In this document: positions 48,601 through 59,100 of the stretch, piece after piece
Position numbering within the stretch: the stretch's first letter is position 1
How the letters are laid out: each line of letters starts with the position of its first letter
Origin: Mytilus trossulus
Lineage: Eukaryota; Mollusca; Bivalvia; Mytilida; Mytilidae
Assembly (NCBI RefSeq): GCF_036588685.1
Contig: NC_086386.1
Coordinates: forward strand, 18,062,931-18,126,930
Direction: 5' to 3'
DNA length: 64,000 nucleotides
Notes under the pieces: generated by a model
The model's database searches: none
What the model was told of the DNA's origin: nothing
The model's input: only the letters and a program-made list of their open reading frames with translations
Program-made: the position numbers and the translations under genes

Positions 48601-50367
48601 AGAAAGGTCCATGTAATCAAATTTGTCTTCTTTCAAATTATCATCTTGTTGTTTTCTAGCCATCGCCCTAGTAACAACACAAGCTGGATACAATTCAGCA
48701 TCATCTTCAGGTGATTTGACATCCACCACCGGTTCACTGGTAACAATTGGTTCAGCAACCACTTTGTTCCTAGCTAGATCATTTCCTAGCAATAATGTAA
48801 CACCCTCAACAGGGAGATTAGGACGAACACCTACAACAACTGGTCCAGTTACCAAATCTGACTTCAGATAAATTCGATGGAGAGGAACATCTATACAACC
48901 CAACTCTACACCTTGTAACAAAACGGAGGCACCAACAGAAGTCTTCTCGGACAAAGGCAACACACCTTCTAACAATAAAGACTGAGAAGCTCCAGTGTCC
49001 CGTAAAATCTTAATAGGCTGAAGAGTGGTATCATCAACAATAGCAACAAACCCATCAGACATAAAGGGTTTGTATTCCTCCATATAATCACAAAAACTGG
49101 ACTTAAAAGCCTGACGCGCAGGGCATTCCAATGTACTGGTAATATAAGGTGTCGTACAAGCACTGGTCTTCGGCTTAATATCTCGTTCATTCTTCTTCTG
49201 GAGTCTAAAACAATCAGCCATCAGGTGACCAATCTTCTTACAATAAGCACAAGTCAGTGACTTCTTCTCAAACGTATCAAATTTTGAACTAGACATATTA
49301 TAACTGGACTGACTCTTATTATGTGGAACAGGCTTACTATCAGTATGCTCAGTGCTTTGATTTTTGTAATTTCCACTGGAAGTATTAACATTTTGACCCT
49401 TGAAACTTCTTTTATGTGAAAGTGTATAATTATCTGAAATAACAGCTGCTTCATGTATTGACTCAACAGTTTTGTCGTCTAAATGTGTTTTTAAGTCTAA
49501 ATGAACACATTGTTTGAACTCTTCTAATAACATCAGTTGTCTTAGGTTATTAAAATCGTTACCTGTTTTCTTTGACGTAAGCCATTTATCAAATAGATCT
49601 TCTTTTTCCCGAGCAAATTCCACATATGTTTGTGAATCAAACTTTTTATAAGATCTAAATTTCTGTCTATATGCTTCTGGTACTAGCTCATAGGCTTTCA
49701 AAACTTCCTGTTTCACCGTGTCATAATTAGAACTTTTTTCTGATGGAAGTGCAGCGTATATTTCAGCGGCCTTACCCTCAAAAACACTTTGCAGCATGGT
49801 AGTCCAATACGGCATTGGCCATTTCAAATTATTAGCAATTTTCTCAAACTGTGGGAAATATTTATCGACTGTTTTTTCACAAAATTTTGGAACCAAACGT
49901 ATATTTTTTGCTGCATCAAAATAATCTGATTTTGACTGGACTTTAGTGTTGCTTTCTTCTTTGACCATTTCAATTTTCAGTTTTTCCATCTCTAGCCGTT
50001 CCCTCATTTCAAGTTCTGCCTGTTTTAATTTGAATTCATCTTGTTTTTCCTTGGTTTTCTCCATCTCTAACCTTTCCTTCATTTCCAATTCTGCTTGCAA
50101 TTGTTTTAATTTAAACTCATGTTCTAATTCAAGCTGCTTTAATTTAAAGGCGTCGACATTTTCGACCTTAAGATCAAGAGCCTCTTCACCTAAAATTTCT
50201 GATTCAACTAATTTGTCAATAACCAAATTTTTTATAATTTGTTTTCTCATAGATACTTTAAAAACTAATTTCAATTGTTTAGCAAGCAACACTAATTCCT
50301 CTTTCTTTAAATTATCAAAACTCTCCAGGTCTGGCGTTTTCAAAAATTTACCAGCATCAAATGCCAT
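45676..50367 (-). CDS. gag-pol: Gag-pol polyprotein, 1563 aa, integrase before reverse transcriptase
   Basis: One uninterrupted frame. Residues about 60-145 are a K/E/L/M-rich coiled coil. Residues about 170-320 are a capsid region with a SCAN-like helical block (LVPEAYRQKF, YVEFAREKEDLFDKWL). A CCHC zinc knuckle (CAYCKKIGHLMADC) is at 373-386 and the protease DTGAS at 457. The integrase HHCC domain starts at His706, its catalytic triad is D777, D836 and E872 (35-residue spacing), and a GPY/F-type end (CGPYTL) follows. The reverse transcriptase has YIDD at 1296-1299, and RNase H has D1445 (VDAS) and YTDHNPL. All key residues are intact, so activity is plausible. No frameshift separates gag from pol and there is no envelope frame. 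It copies and inserts the element via cytoplasmic virus-like particles, by family knowledge. Confidence 0.95.
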   Translation of the reverse strand: MAFDAGKFLKTPDLESFDNLKKEELVLLAKQLKLVFKVSMRKQIIKNLVIDKLVESEILGEEALDLKVENVDAFKLKQLELEHEFKLKQLQAELEMKERLEMEKTKEKQDEFKLKQAELEMRERLEMEKLKIEMVKEESNTKVQSKSDYFDAAKNIRLVPKFCEKTVDKYFPQFEKIANNLKWPMPYWTTMLQSVFEGKAAEIYAALPSEKSSNYDTVKQEVLKAYELVPEAYRQKFRSYKKFDSQTYVEFAREKEDLFDKWLTSKKTGNDFNNLRQLMLLEEFKQCVHLDLKTHLDDKTVESIHEAAVISDNYTLSHKRSFKGQNVNTSSGNYKNQSTEHTDSKPVPHNKSQSSYNMSSSKFDTFEKKSLTCAYCKKIGHLMADCFRLQKKNERDIKPKTSACTTPYITSTLECPARQAFKSSFCDYMEEYKPFMSDGFVAIVDDTTLQPIKILRDTGASQSLLLEGVLPLSEKTSVGASVLLQGVELGCIDVPLHRIYLKSDLVTGPVVVGVRPNLPVEGVTLLLGNDLARNKVVAEPIVTSEPVVDVKSPEDDAELYPACVVTRAMARKQQDDNLKEDKFDYMDLSDTFIADIEDPGNSEKAIIKPPSVNKNVIMPWPDVNSHSLDRKNLSEEQHKDPEVLQLSLRAQPQDEADKVANCYYHQDGILMRKWRPPDATPEEEWRVVYQVVVPKVYRQEIIGLAHDTPLAGHLGIRKTCLKILQHFYWPKLRNDVAEYCKSCHICQVVGKPNQKIPPAPLLPIPAFDEPFSRVLIDCVGPLPKTKTGNAYLLTIMCTSTRFPEAIPLRNIKTPTIVKALIKFFTLVGLPKSLQSDQGSNFMSGLFQQVVYQLGIAQYRSSAYHPESQGALERFHQTLKNMIRTFCLQFDRDWDDGVHFLLFAVREAVQESLGFSPFELVFGHTVRGPLKLIKEKWLTENTDLNLLDYVSRFKEKLYTACQIAQKNLKNVQNKMKIWYDKDARDRVFEPGDKVLVFLPVPGHPLQAKYCGPYTLESKINDLNYIVKTPGRRKQNRVCHINMLKPYFERTHECESKPVATLGMVKCKNNHDKPDVIEPTFSCKTMEETVRLKNSEILSNLDSKLAHLSFDRREEIKTLVFSFKNLFPDVPNKTTAVCHDVDVGDASPIKQHPYRLNPLKLEVMRKEIKYMLDNDIIEPSNSEWSSPCLLVPKPDKTFRFVTDFRKVNLVSKSDSYPIPRIDDCIDNIGQAKFVSKFDLLKGYWQVPLTQRAREISAFVTPDGLFQYTVMPFGMKSAPATFQRMINNVIKDLDCCYAYIDDLIVCSDSWEQHLTHLYDTFDRLSKSNLTVNLGKSEFCQATVDYLGHTVGQGQVKPIMAKVEAISKFPPPTNRKQLMRYLGMIGFYRKFCSNFATVVQPLTHLLRKDSKFIWSENCQKAFENSKSLLINSPVLITPDFEKQFKLAVDASDVGIGAVLYQETDDNVEKPISYFSKKLDKHQKNYSTIEKECFAMLSALQHFDVYLNPTVYPILVYTDHNPLTFMHKMRNKNQRLTRWSLLLQEYDVIVKHIKGKDNVIADALSRAY

Positions 50368-50434
50368 TTTGTAGAATTTTGTTGGCTAGTAATAATAAAA
50401 ATACTAAACAAATTTTGAATAAAATATTTTTAAG

Positions 50435-50452
50435 ATCCCGGACGAGCCCCCA
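50435..50452 (-). other. Primer-binding site, tRNA-Pro type
   Basis: On the - strand the 18 bases TGGGGGCTCGTCCGGGAT lie five bases inside the 5' LTR. They are complementary to the 3' end of tRNA-Pro; the same 18-base site is known from murine leukaemia virus. This fixes the 5' LTR side and the direction of the element. Confidence 0.88.
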
Positions 50453-50457
50453 ATTTC

Positions 50458-51055
50458 TGTTACGGCCAGAAATCGCCTTTAAATTGTAGCCAACAAAAGA
50501 CACAAATCAATAGTAAAATTTAACAATATTTATTATACACAAGTTTACAAGAAGTATTTTACAAATATAAATGTTAACTTAACTGTCAAAATATGAGTCC
50601 ACTCTTTTATCTGTATCCGGAAATCTTTCGGAATCCAATCTGAATATTATGTTCACTACTAAGGTCACAATCTAGTATGATGTTGTTTGTAGAATAAAAG
50701 TGTCAATCCAAATGCTGTGAATACTAATGTCTATCAATGTCTATGTCCAAGTTTAATTATGAGAGTTTAACTTTAGTGTCTGTATATATATAGTTGTGAC
50801 GGATTATTCTAGAACACGCTAGAACGGAACATTGTGGAAAATCCTGGAAAGTTACAACGGAAGTTTCTGGAATAACGTAGAAGTTTAAATTACGCATCTT
50901 TTATAAGGATTATTCTAGAAAGTTCTAATCATTCTGTGATTGTTCCAGTGATTCCTAAACTGCACAGTTATAAGATTATTTGGTAAACAACTATCAGGCC
51001 ATACAACACAAATTAGGCCAACATAAATAAACATAATAATTACCATATCATAACA
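50458..51055 (-). repeat. 5' LTR of the Gmr1-type element
   Basis: 598 bp, matching 44994-45591. As the 5' LTR it should contain the promoter. A TATATATATAG run at about 50785-50795 is a candidate core site on this AT-rich strand, without further support. Confidence 0.9.
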
Positions 51056-51589
51056 TTGTAGTTTTAGACTGTTACTTGTCTGGTGCTGCTAATAACGGTA
51101 TGCCTCTTAGATTATGATCTAAATAAGGATTAGATTACGTTCCCGAATATATATATTTTGCAAACGGGGCGAGAGGCAAAATTACCTACAATCAAAGGAT
51201 AGAAAAAAATTGGAGAGACATTTGTGAAGGCGTTCTGTTTTATTTGTACAAACTGGTTTTTCATATGGAAGTTTAAGGTATAATTGGCCCATTAAATCGA
51301 AAACACTTATTCATTTATTTGGATGAAATAAATTGCAGACTTCAATTTTGGGCAATTACCTTATTTAGTCACATAACCCGAATTAGCTTATTTCCCTTGA
51401 AATGGTTGACATCTAGCTAATTACAGAATATTTTTTAAAATAATTTTCCTCAATCAAACCAATTTGCTTGATCATGGTGTTGAAGGATGTGCTTACTCCA
51501 CGGCTGAAGATTGAGACAGACAAATATTTGAGCCCCTAACACAAATGATTGAGAACAATACAACATCTAATGACAAAGTATCAGCAGGT

Positions 51590-51780
51590 GATGTAAATTG
51601 TTGCCACCGTAGCATACCGTTGTTCAAAAAGTCCAAAACCGATAGAGAAAACAAATCCGGGTTACAAACTAACAGAGAGGGGAAAACATCAACTATAAGA
51701 GGAAAACAACGGAAACACTGAAGTGCAACAAATTCAAACGCCAACATACATATAAACTATTTTGTATAAAATTAAAATAA
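51590..51780 (+). repeat. Dispersed repeat R3, copy 3
   Basis: GTAGCATACCGTTGTTCAAA, AAATCCGGGTTACAAAC, ATCAACTATAAGAGGAAAAC and GGAAACACTGAAG are in R3 order. Confidence 0.5.
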
Positions 51781-51899
51781 TACTGTTATCTTGAAAAATC
51801 AGTGTTATTTTCCGATGTACATCGACAATAGAGATACACCTTCAAGACCCATTTGGAACTATCGGTATAAATGGTTATCTTAAAAGGTTGAACAGTGCA

Positions 51900-52170
51900 A
51901 ACACACCGTTGTACATTCCCCTGTATCTCTCAGGTACGTTTTGTCACTAACAGATATCACAACGCCTACTTTGTTAGTGGCATGCTTAATCACCTTGAAG
52001 GTCGAATAAAAATATCAAGACTGACAATGATGTACAAACTGGTCAACAGGATGGTTACTGATGCTAGAGAAAACATTCTCCATCCATTAGACAGACTATC
52101 CCGTAACGGATGCAAAGAATCATCATTTTTAACAAAAGTAAGAATAGAATCAGCTACCCAAAATAGTTAA
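51900..52170 (+). pseudogene. LINE reverse-transcriptase C-terminal remnant
   Basis: The frame reads VRFVTNRYHN, MLNHLEGR, SRLTMMYKLVNRMV and ILHPLDRLSRN. Non-LTR reverse transcriptase ORFs of the CR1/jockey type typically end with ...RRR-x-LTMMYK-x-x-N..., followed by an R-rich segment and SFFPRTI-x-x-WN. Part of the linker is missing and the frame ends at a stop before the final motif. It is a short inactive fragment. Confidence 0.6.
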
Positions 52171-53197
52171 AGACACTACCAATTACCGCCTCTAGTATTT
52201 CAAGAATAATCTACATGAGACAATATAGACCATCGTCCTGGAGTTTTTAACTTCAATGTATACAGAATGTATATAAAATATTTACTTGGCATCCTTTAGG
52301 TAATTATTTTATTGATGGTCGCCGCGTAATGGTACATGGTACATGGTAGAAGAAGTGACACTCAAAGCAAACATATTTTAAAAGACCAAGTTATGTAAGA
52401 AGTTTGACGGTATTGAGAACTCAAAATTTCAACAATGGTTTGATAAACAATGATTGTTTGAAAACGGATCGTGCACTTAAATCTGAACGTGAAACATTTA
52501 TGCAGTAGACAAGGTGTGTGCTTTAAATGCTATTTACGTATCTCAGTTGAAACAATATGACAGAGAATACTTTCATCATATTAACATAACACATTGTCAC
52601 ATAGTGTTATCTGAAGCAGTGTAACAATGATGCGAAATAAAAAGCATTAACACTAGAAAACAACTTGTAATCTTGAAAGGCCATTTGATCTTTACATCAT
52701 ATAAAATATCGGAACATAAAACAGTACAGTCTTTTTACGAGTGCCAGTTATTTTTCAGATAATCTTAGTGGTATTGAACCCTGTGCATTTCAGTGTTGTT
52801 GTCTATGCTGTTTTTTTTGTTTTTGCACATGCATGTTAATATCAAATGTAGGATTCCTTTTATATACTTAGGCGTATTAACCAATTATTTAAAGCAAATG
52901 AACTTGTAATTACAACACACAATTATATATCCTTATACTTGGCTTCCCTCTATTTTACAAAAACTACATTTATGTTTTCTAAATTCAGATTTAAATTGTT
53001 CTTCTAAGGTATGCATTTATTCTGAAATATATTATGTTAGCACTTAAATATCCGTATGCCGAAAATGCAACCATCAATGAAAATAGTTTATAATAGAAAT
53101 AACAATTATATCTTAAGTAAAAGAGTAACTGTAGTTTCATCAAACTTCTCTAATAAATAATATTTACAATCATATACAATAAAGTTTTTGCAGTTAA

Positions 53198-56100
53198 CTA
53201 CTCAGGCATTGCGTAACCTTTATTCACCAGTGGGCCATTTTTATAAAGATATACAGCTGGCCATACTGGTAACTTCACATATTGTCCTTTTCTACAATAT
53301 TCTTTATATACACCACTGTCAAATTTTGAATTTTCCTTTGGCCAATCAATCGTCATTGGCGGATCCTGAATAACCATAAGCCACAATGCTTCAATGCATC
53401 TGGAGGCATATGCTATAACCGCTGGGTTGTCTTTGTGATTTAGCTTTGACAGCACCTCTGTGTTAAATTCCTGTAAAAATTACAGATATTAATAAGAGCG
53501 AGTTATATGTATAAATATGGAATAACGAGATATGTTACAAAAACGAAAAGAGAATATATGTCTCTCCTGTCTGTAGAAACTTAGAAAAAAACACCCAATC
53601 TAATGGACTAAAACATTTCTAATTAATTCAAAGATACTGAACCATAGCCTACAGGATAGCGCATTGAAATCCAACATTACAGAAAATGTCATTGTTTTTT
53701 ATAAGTCGTTCATATCGAGACGTTATAATTACAGATTGTAATTAATTTAAAACCCACTGAATCATGAACTACACACTAGGTTCTCGAAATAGGCGTCAAA
53801 CTAATATGTACTGATAATAATATAAATGTCCCTGATCTATAAAAAGAAGTTCCTTTCAAAGTGACTAAACAGAAAATTGAAAATTGTTTACGACGCCGCT
53901 TCTGTCGTTGTCAATGAAAAGGCAAGACCTTCATATTTTCTACTGCGACTTTCGAGGCAGTCGGTAGAAAAATAAACGACATTATATTGTCTTACTGAAA
54001 TATCTAAAGATACCATGTTTAATTCGTCAGCGTTTTTTGACGATAAAAAAATACAAGAGTAAACGTGTAATATCCTTTTGTTTTTGTAGATGATAAAAAA
54101 ACTTTATTGTAAATTCATGACTCATATTGAAAGATAAAAATTGTTCACTATTCCCAGCTTCTTTCTTTTATCATTGTGACATCTTGAATCGTGCAGTTAA
54201 TAACCCGTAAAGCTGCTCAAGTATATAACTTTTAGAAAATTTATAATGTGAAACACATATTAAATACACGTACCTTTATAGCATTCTTTATGGTCTCAGT
54301 GCAATCAACCTTTCTAGAATTTTTAAATTCACTGAGAACAATTTTAGGAACCTTTTTCGTGTTTTGTCCTGGTGTAGATTCTAAACTCATTGCCTAAAGG
54401 TTAGATGAAAAATCAGTAACAACTATGGTTGTCAAGACCAGTTATACTCAAAAAATGAGTTCAATGTGACATTTGTATAAGCCAGGAAAACAAAGAAAAG
54501 AATAAGAAAAGTACATCAAATTACTCAAAATAATAAGTAATATGTTTGAGGGACTAACTTTATGAAGTTGAATTAATGTATTATAAATCTGAAAAAAGTC
54601 AGTGCTTCAATTGTCGATAAAGCCAAAGTCAGTTGTCAGATTTGAGTATTCATATTTTGAAATGTGTCTTACATTTTTCCGTTAAGGTTTCAAACATCTT
54701 GAGTCGATGACACTCCCTGTGGAACGTTACCATCTGAGGGTATTATCAAGTGATATTGAGTAGTAAGTGCTTCTTAACTAATATGATTGTAATTTTTTGT
54801 TTATAAATTCAGAATTTGTTGAATAACTTTTAAAAAATCCAGCTACCTCGAGGAAGTTTGACTCTAGTTAAATTTTGCTATCTTTATACCATGTTTCGTC
54901 ATATAGCGTTTCATGTATTTAGGACATGTATATTCCTGGCTCACAATTTTTTAAGTTTGAGCTTTCCTGGTGACGCACGGAATAAATACAGTGACCTTTT
55001 CATTTAACATTAACTAGCACTAGTCTAGATCGATACAAATGATGATGGACCGCCTTCACCAAAGGCTATCATGAACTCAGTTGTCAGTGCTTCTGTACAA
55101 ACATGATTTGAACAAATTTCTTTTTATGTAATTCTATGTTGATACATTAGGGAATTATTAAAAACTAAGGTTCCAACTCTTTCAAGCACATTAAATAATT
55201 TTGATGCTTTAGACCATTTTAAGACCAAATCACACGTATAAATCCCTAACTTTAACACGTTTTGGTTTGGGGTTTTCTGACAAACATATATCCACAAAAG
55301 TGTATCGCACATGACAAAACTTATATAGTAGTGTTATTCTTGCAAATTTTAATTCAGTATTGTGTTGGATTTATCAGAATTATAAGTCACATTGATATTA
55401 ATCAGAAGGGTACATATTACGTTAGTTTATTAGTGAAAAGTAAATCAAATAGTGCATCGTAAATAAAGCACTTATTAATTTAATCATCTAACTACAATTC
55501 TGGACAATGGGAGATGATATTTTTTGTATCAAAAAAATGTAGTGCTATAAGCCTGGGAAGATTTAGATAAAGGGTTTTGATTTCATTTCATCTAATCTTT
55601 ACCCCAAAAAAAAAGAAATCCCAAAAGAGATGATTTAACAATAAAACTTTATTAATTAATGTGATCATGTAAAAGGTAAAATTACAATATATTGAGTTTC
55701 AAGGAAAATTCAAATTGAAAAGTCCCTTATCAAATGGAAAAATCAAAGGCTCAAACGAATGGATAACTGTCACATGAACTTTTGTGTGATGTGAAGATAA
55801 TTCATGATACAGAAAATGGTATTTTCGGTGTTTAAATGGAACATAAGACATACCGATGAAAATGGCTTTTCAATGCATTGGTTCCACAATGTTATGAAAT
55901 TATCCTCCTGTTTTCTTGCATAATTGTCACAAAATAAATATCCTCTCTGAAAAATAGTTTAATACATTTTTATTGATATTTCAGTCTGCTATAACTAAAT
56001 AACATTTGTGAACACGCTCATATAACACTACTGCAACAGTTTGCAACGCCCTAACGTTGTAGCAGGACAAAGAAAATGTCACCAGATTCCTAATTTAATG

Positions 56101-59100
56101 GATTAACTCCTACGGAAGACAACTCATTGAACTGATAATAATATGTTGAAAATATGCTCCTCTATATAGTATGCTCTTATTATATACAAAGTTTATTGTT
56201 TCAGAGAAGTTGCGACTACAAACTGTTGCAGTAGTGTTTTAAGTCTAAAGTTTTGAATTAAAAGGACAGAACTCCTAGAAAAATTAAGTTTTCACAAATT
56301 CCCGTCGATATGCACATCTACATAAAGAAAATCCTTACATTCTACAAATTTCAGTGTGTGGTTTGAATGGAGTTCCGATGACAATGAACAGGACTGACTG
56401 ATGGACAGTCACAAACGTCGAATTTTCATATTTCTGACACACGAAATACAATTATAAAAAGAACTCATTGAAATTTAATACAAAGCACACAAAAAAAACA
56501 CATGAAACAAAATATTTTTTAAACAACAGCACGCAATTTGTAAGGTAACCCTAGTGGCTCAGATGAGTAATAATCGTATTTACACTTGTATGCAAATTTG
56601 TCCTCCATTACGTAAAATCACACAGGTTCCCGTAAACTTTGACATCCAAATTTGAAATATTTGACGTCACAATTTAAAAGTGATTGTTTTTAATTTCAAA
56701 TTGTTTTGCTATCATCAAATGAAACCAAATTGGTCTCAAAATTGAATTACATATTATATTAAAAGCATAAATATGTTTTATCTGGTATATCGATTGTTTC
56801 CTGCTGGAGCTCATACCTTTATAATTTCCATCAACAATTTTATGGCTTGTTCTTCTGTTCTTGGTTCACTACCTTTTTTTACATGAGTCAAAGCTTCTAA
56901 GGCGGTGGTCCATTCTTCGTCATAAATATTATGGAACATTTCTGCAATTTTTGTCGGCCTATTTTTGTCACTAAGGTCGGTAAAATCAGGATTACCCTCC
57001 GTCAATTGCTTGCTGGCAAATCCACTAAGCCTTAAACACAATATAAGCGTATTGAGTGAAACTTTCAATTGATTTAAATACAGGCATTTAGTAATTTATA
57101 GTTCGTAATAAAAGAAAACAAAATAGTCATTGCGTATTAGTCGTAATACAAACACAACACATTGATGCTACAAGAAAATAAAAACATATTATTTTCACTT
57201 GTGTATAACATTGTAACCGGAGAGCAAGTCAAGAGTTATACATGAATCATACTGACGATACTCAATATTAAATCCTAGTTAATCTCTTGGAGGTTTTAGT
57301 TGGACGCAAAATGTAACCGGTGAACATGATTTGTCTTATACCATACTACTGTACTGAATGATTGAACTGTAATGGAGAATATATATACGACGAGAAAGCC
57401 ATCACTACGTACTGAGCTGCGGTAATGGAGGACGATTATTTTCTAAGTTTCAGAAGCACCGCTTTATCATAATACCAAAGATTTTCAAAAACCAGAGACT
57501 CCTCGAATCGCTTACCTTGTAAAGATATATTATTTTTATATTATTCTTTTAATTTCATTGCTATGTGTGACTCTATTTCTGCATTTCGAGTTATTGTCAG
57601 ACAACCAAAAATTTATAATAAAAACACATAACTCACAAAAGAAAAGAAAAAGTATAAAAGAAATGTCTAGAGGGAGTTCACGTAAAAAGATATAATCAGT
57701 TCACCAAAAGTGTCATGGAAATTAGTTAAAATCTGTTTGAGTTATTGTCTGATATATTGACGACGAACGGATTGACAACGGTACATCATACGTCACGCAA
57801 ACGGGTGTATAAATCAAAGTGATGAATATCACTCATGGAAAGATTGGAAGAGCAGTTTGAATAATTTCTTTTGGTATGTCGTGGACAAACAAGAACATTA
57901 ATAAAGCATTTTTTTCATTAATTTAGATGATTATTCGAAATTTATCATGTAAAGTATATGCCTTACTTGAAGACTTTTTAAATATTCATATTTATTTTTA
58001 TATTGTTTCAAAAATCTTGTTAATCCTTAATTAATCATTTATCTTTCAAACATAATTTATAGAATCACTTAATGTAGTATAGATCAAAAGTAATAGGCAA
58101 TGGATAAATCCTCCTTACATATCAAGCATTTAATATACACATTTGTGTATTCAATTATGAGATCAAATACTTGTGTATTAAGAATTAGATATATATTGAA
58201 TGGTCTGTATAGTTATGAGGTTGATATGTAATGTGGTCAATTTAATTGGCAGTTTAGGAGGTGGGGCACTGTAATTAAAGGTCCACCTGAAATCTTATTG
58301 TTCTGTGATAATGACAGTTGTCAATTATACTTGTATTGTATCAATACTCAACTATTAATCAAACTTATTAAAATAGCCTGCACATCAACATATCTGAATG
58401 AGATACATTCGTAAATGAACTGTTTCAAAAATATACTCTTCTATTAGTTTTTATTAATGTGTATTATGTGCACAACATGAGAACTAAAGGGAACTATATT
58501 TCAGTGTGAATACATATATTTAGTAGCTAAGCTGTCATGCTGCTAGGGAGGTCGGTGTCTAAGGAAAGATTTAGGACAAATTCCAATCTTTCCGAAAAGC
58601 AATATCTGAATTGATGGGGAAACGTATGCAGGTTAAAAGTAGATAAAATATTAAACACAACGTAATAAATTTATTACCTGAATATCTGCACAGGATGCCA
58701 CAGAATGACAAATTTTCGGTGAAAAAGAAACAAAAATTAATGAACTACTACAATAACCTAAGACAAGCTTTAACTCTGAGTCCTCTTCATCGAGTGTGAT
58801 AAGATATTTATCCAGTCGAGACAGTTAAATTTTCAAATTAAAAGCGCTCAGCGAGCCTCGTGTTTTTAATTTGAAAATTTAACTGTCTCGTGTGGATAAA
58901 TATCGTATCACACTCGAGGCAGTGGTAGAATATATATTCATACAATGGGTGCAGATAGGGATAAATTGACGAAGAACTAGAGAAAAAAATACAAAAACTG
59001 TTCAGGTAAAAAGATCAATTATATTGATATATTTTATTCTTAAATTTACTTACCTGTTCCTCAATTCGTTCATTTGCAGATTTGCGTCTTTAAGATCTTT

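Larger units (their letters stand above)
44994..51055 (-). mobile_element. Complete Gmr1-type Ty3/gypsy LTR retrotransposon
   Basis: The 6062-bp element lies in the spacer between genes G and H, transcribed on the - strand. Two 598-bp LTRs begin TGTTACGG and end ATCATAACA. The target duplication is TTGT (44990-44993 and 51056-51059). It has a tRNA-Pro-type primer-binding site, a purine tract and one intact gag-pol frame with no env-like frame. The pol order is protease, integrase, reverse transcriptase, RNase H; in most Ty3/gypsy elements integrase comes last. The published Gmr1 group has this Ty1/copia-like order. LTRs that read as identical imply a very recent insertion. Confidence 0.93.
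51056..53197. other. Spacer between the retrotransposon and gene H
   Basis: It holds an R3 copy and a LINE remnant (listed separately). I see nothing else supportable in it. Confidence 0.4.

Noticed and set aside
46970-50374. Antisense and alternative-frame open frames within the gag-pol region
   Set aside because: They overlap the intact 1563-codon frame with full domain content, and none has a recognisable motif.
44994-51055. Reading the LTR element as an endogenous retrovirus
   Set aside because: No envelope-like frame lies between RNase H and the 3' LTR, and the domain order is that of Gmr1-type retrotransposons.
54683-55180. Two further decayed copies of the 60526-60882 element
   Set aside because: Some blocks are similar (GTCGATGACACTCC, GAGGGTATTATCA, GTCAGTGCTTCTG), but no ribozyme core is present and the match is too weak to list as a feature.
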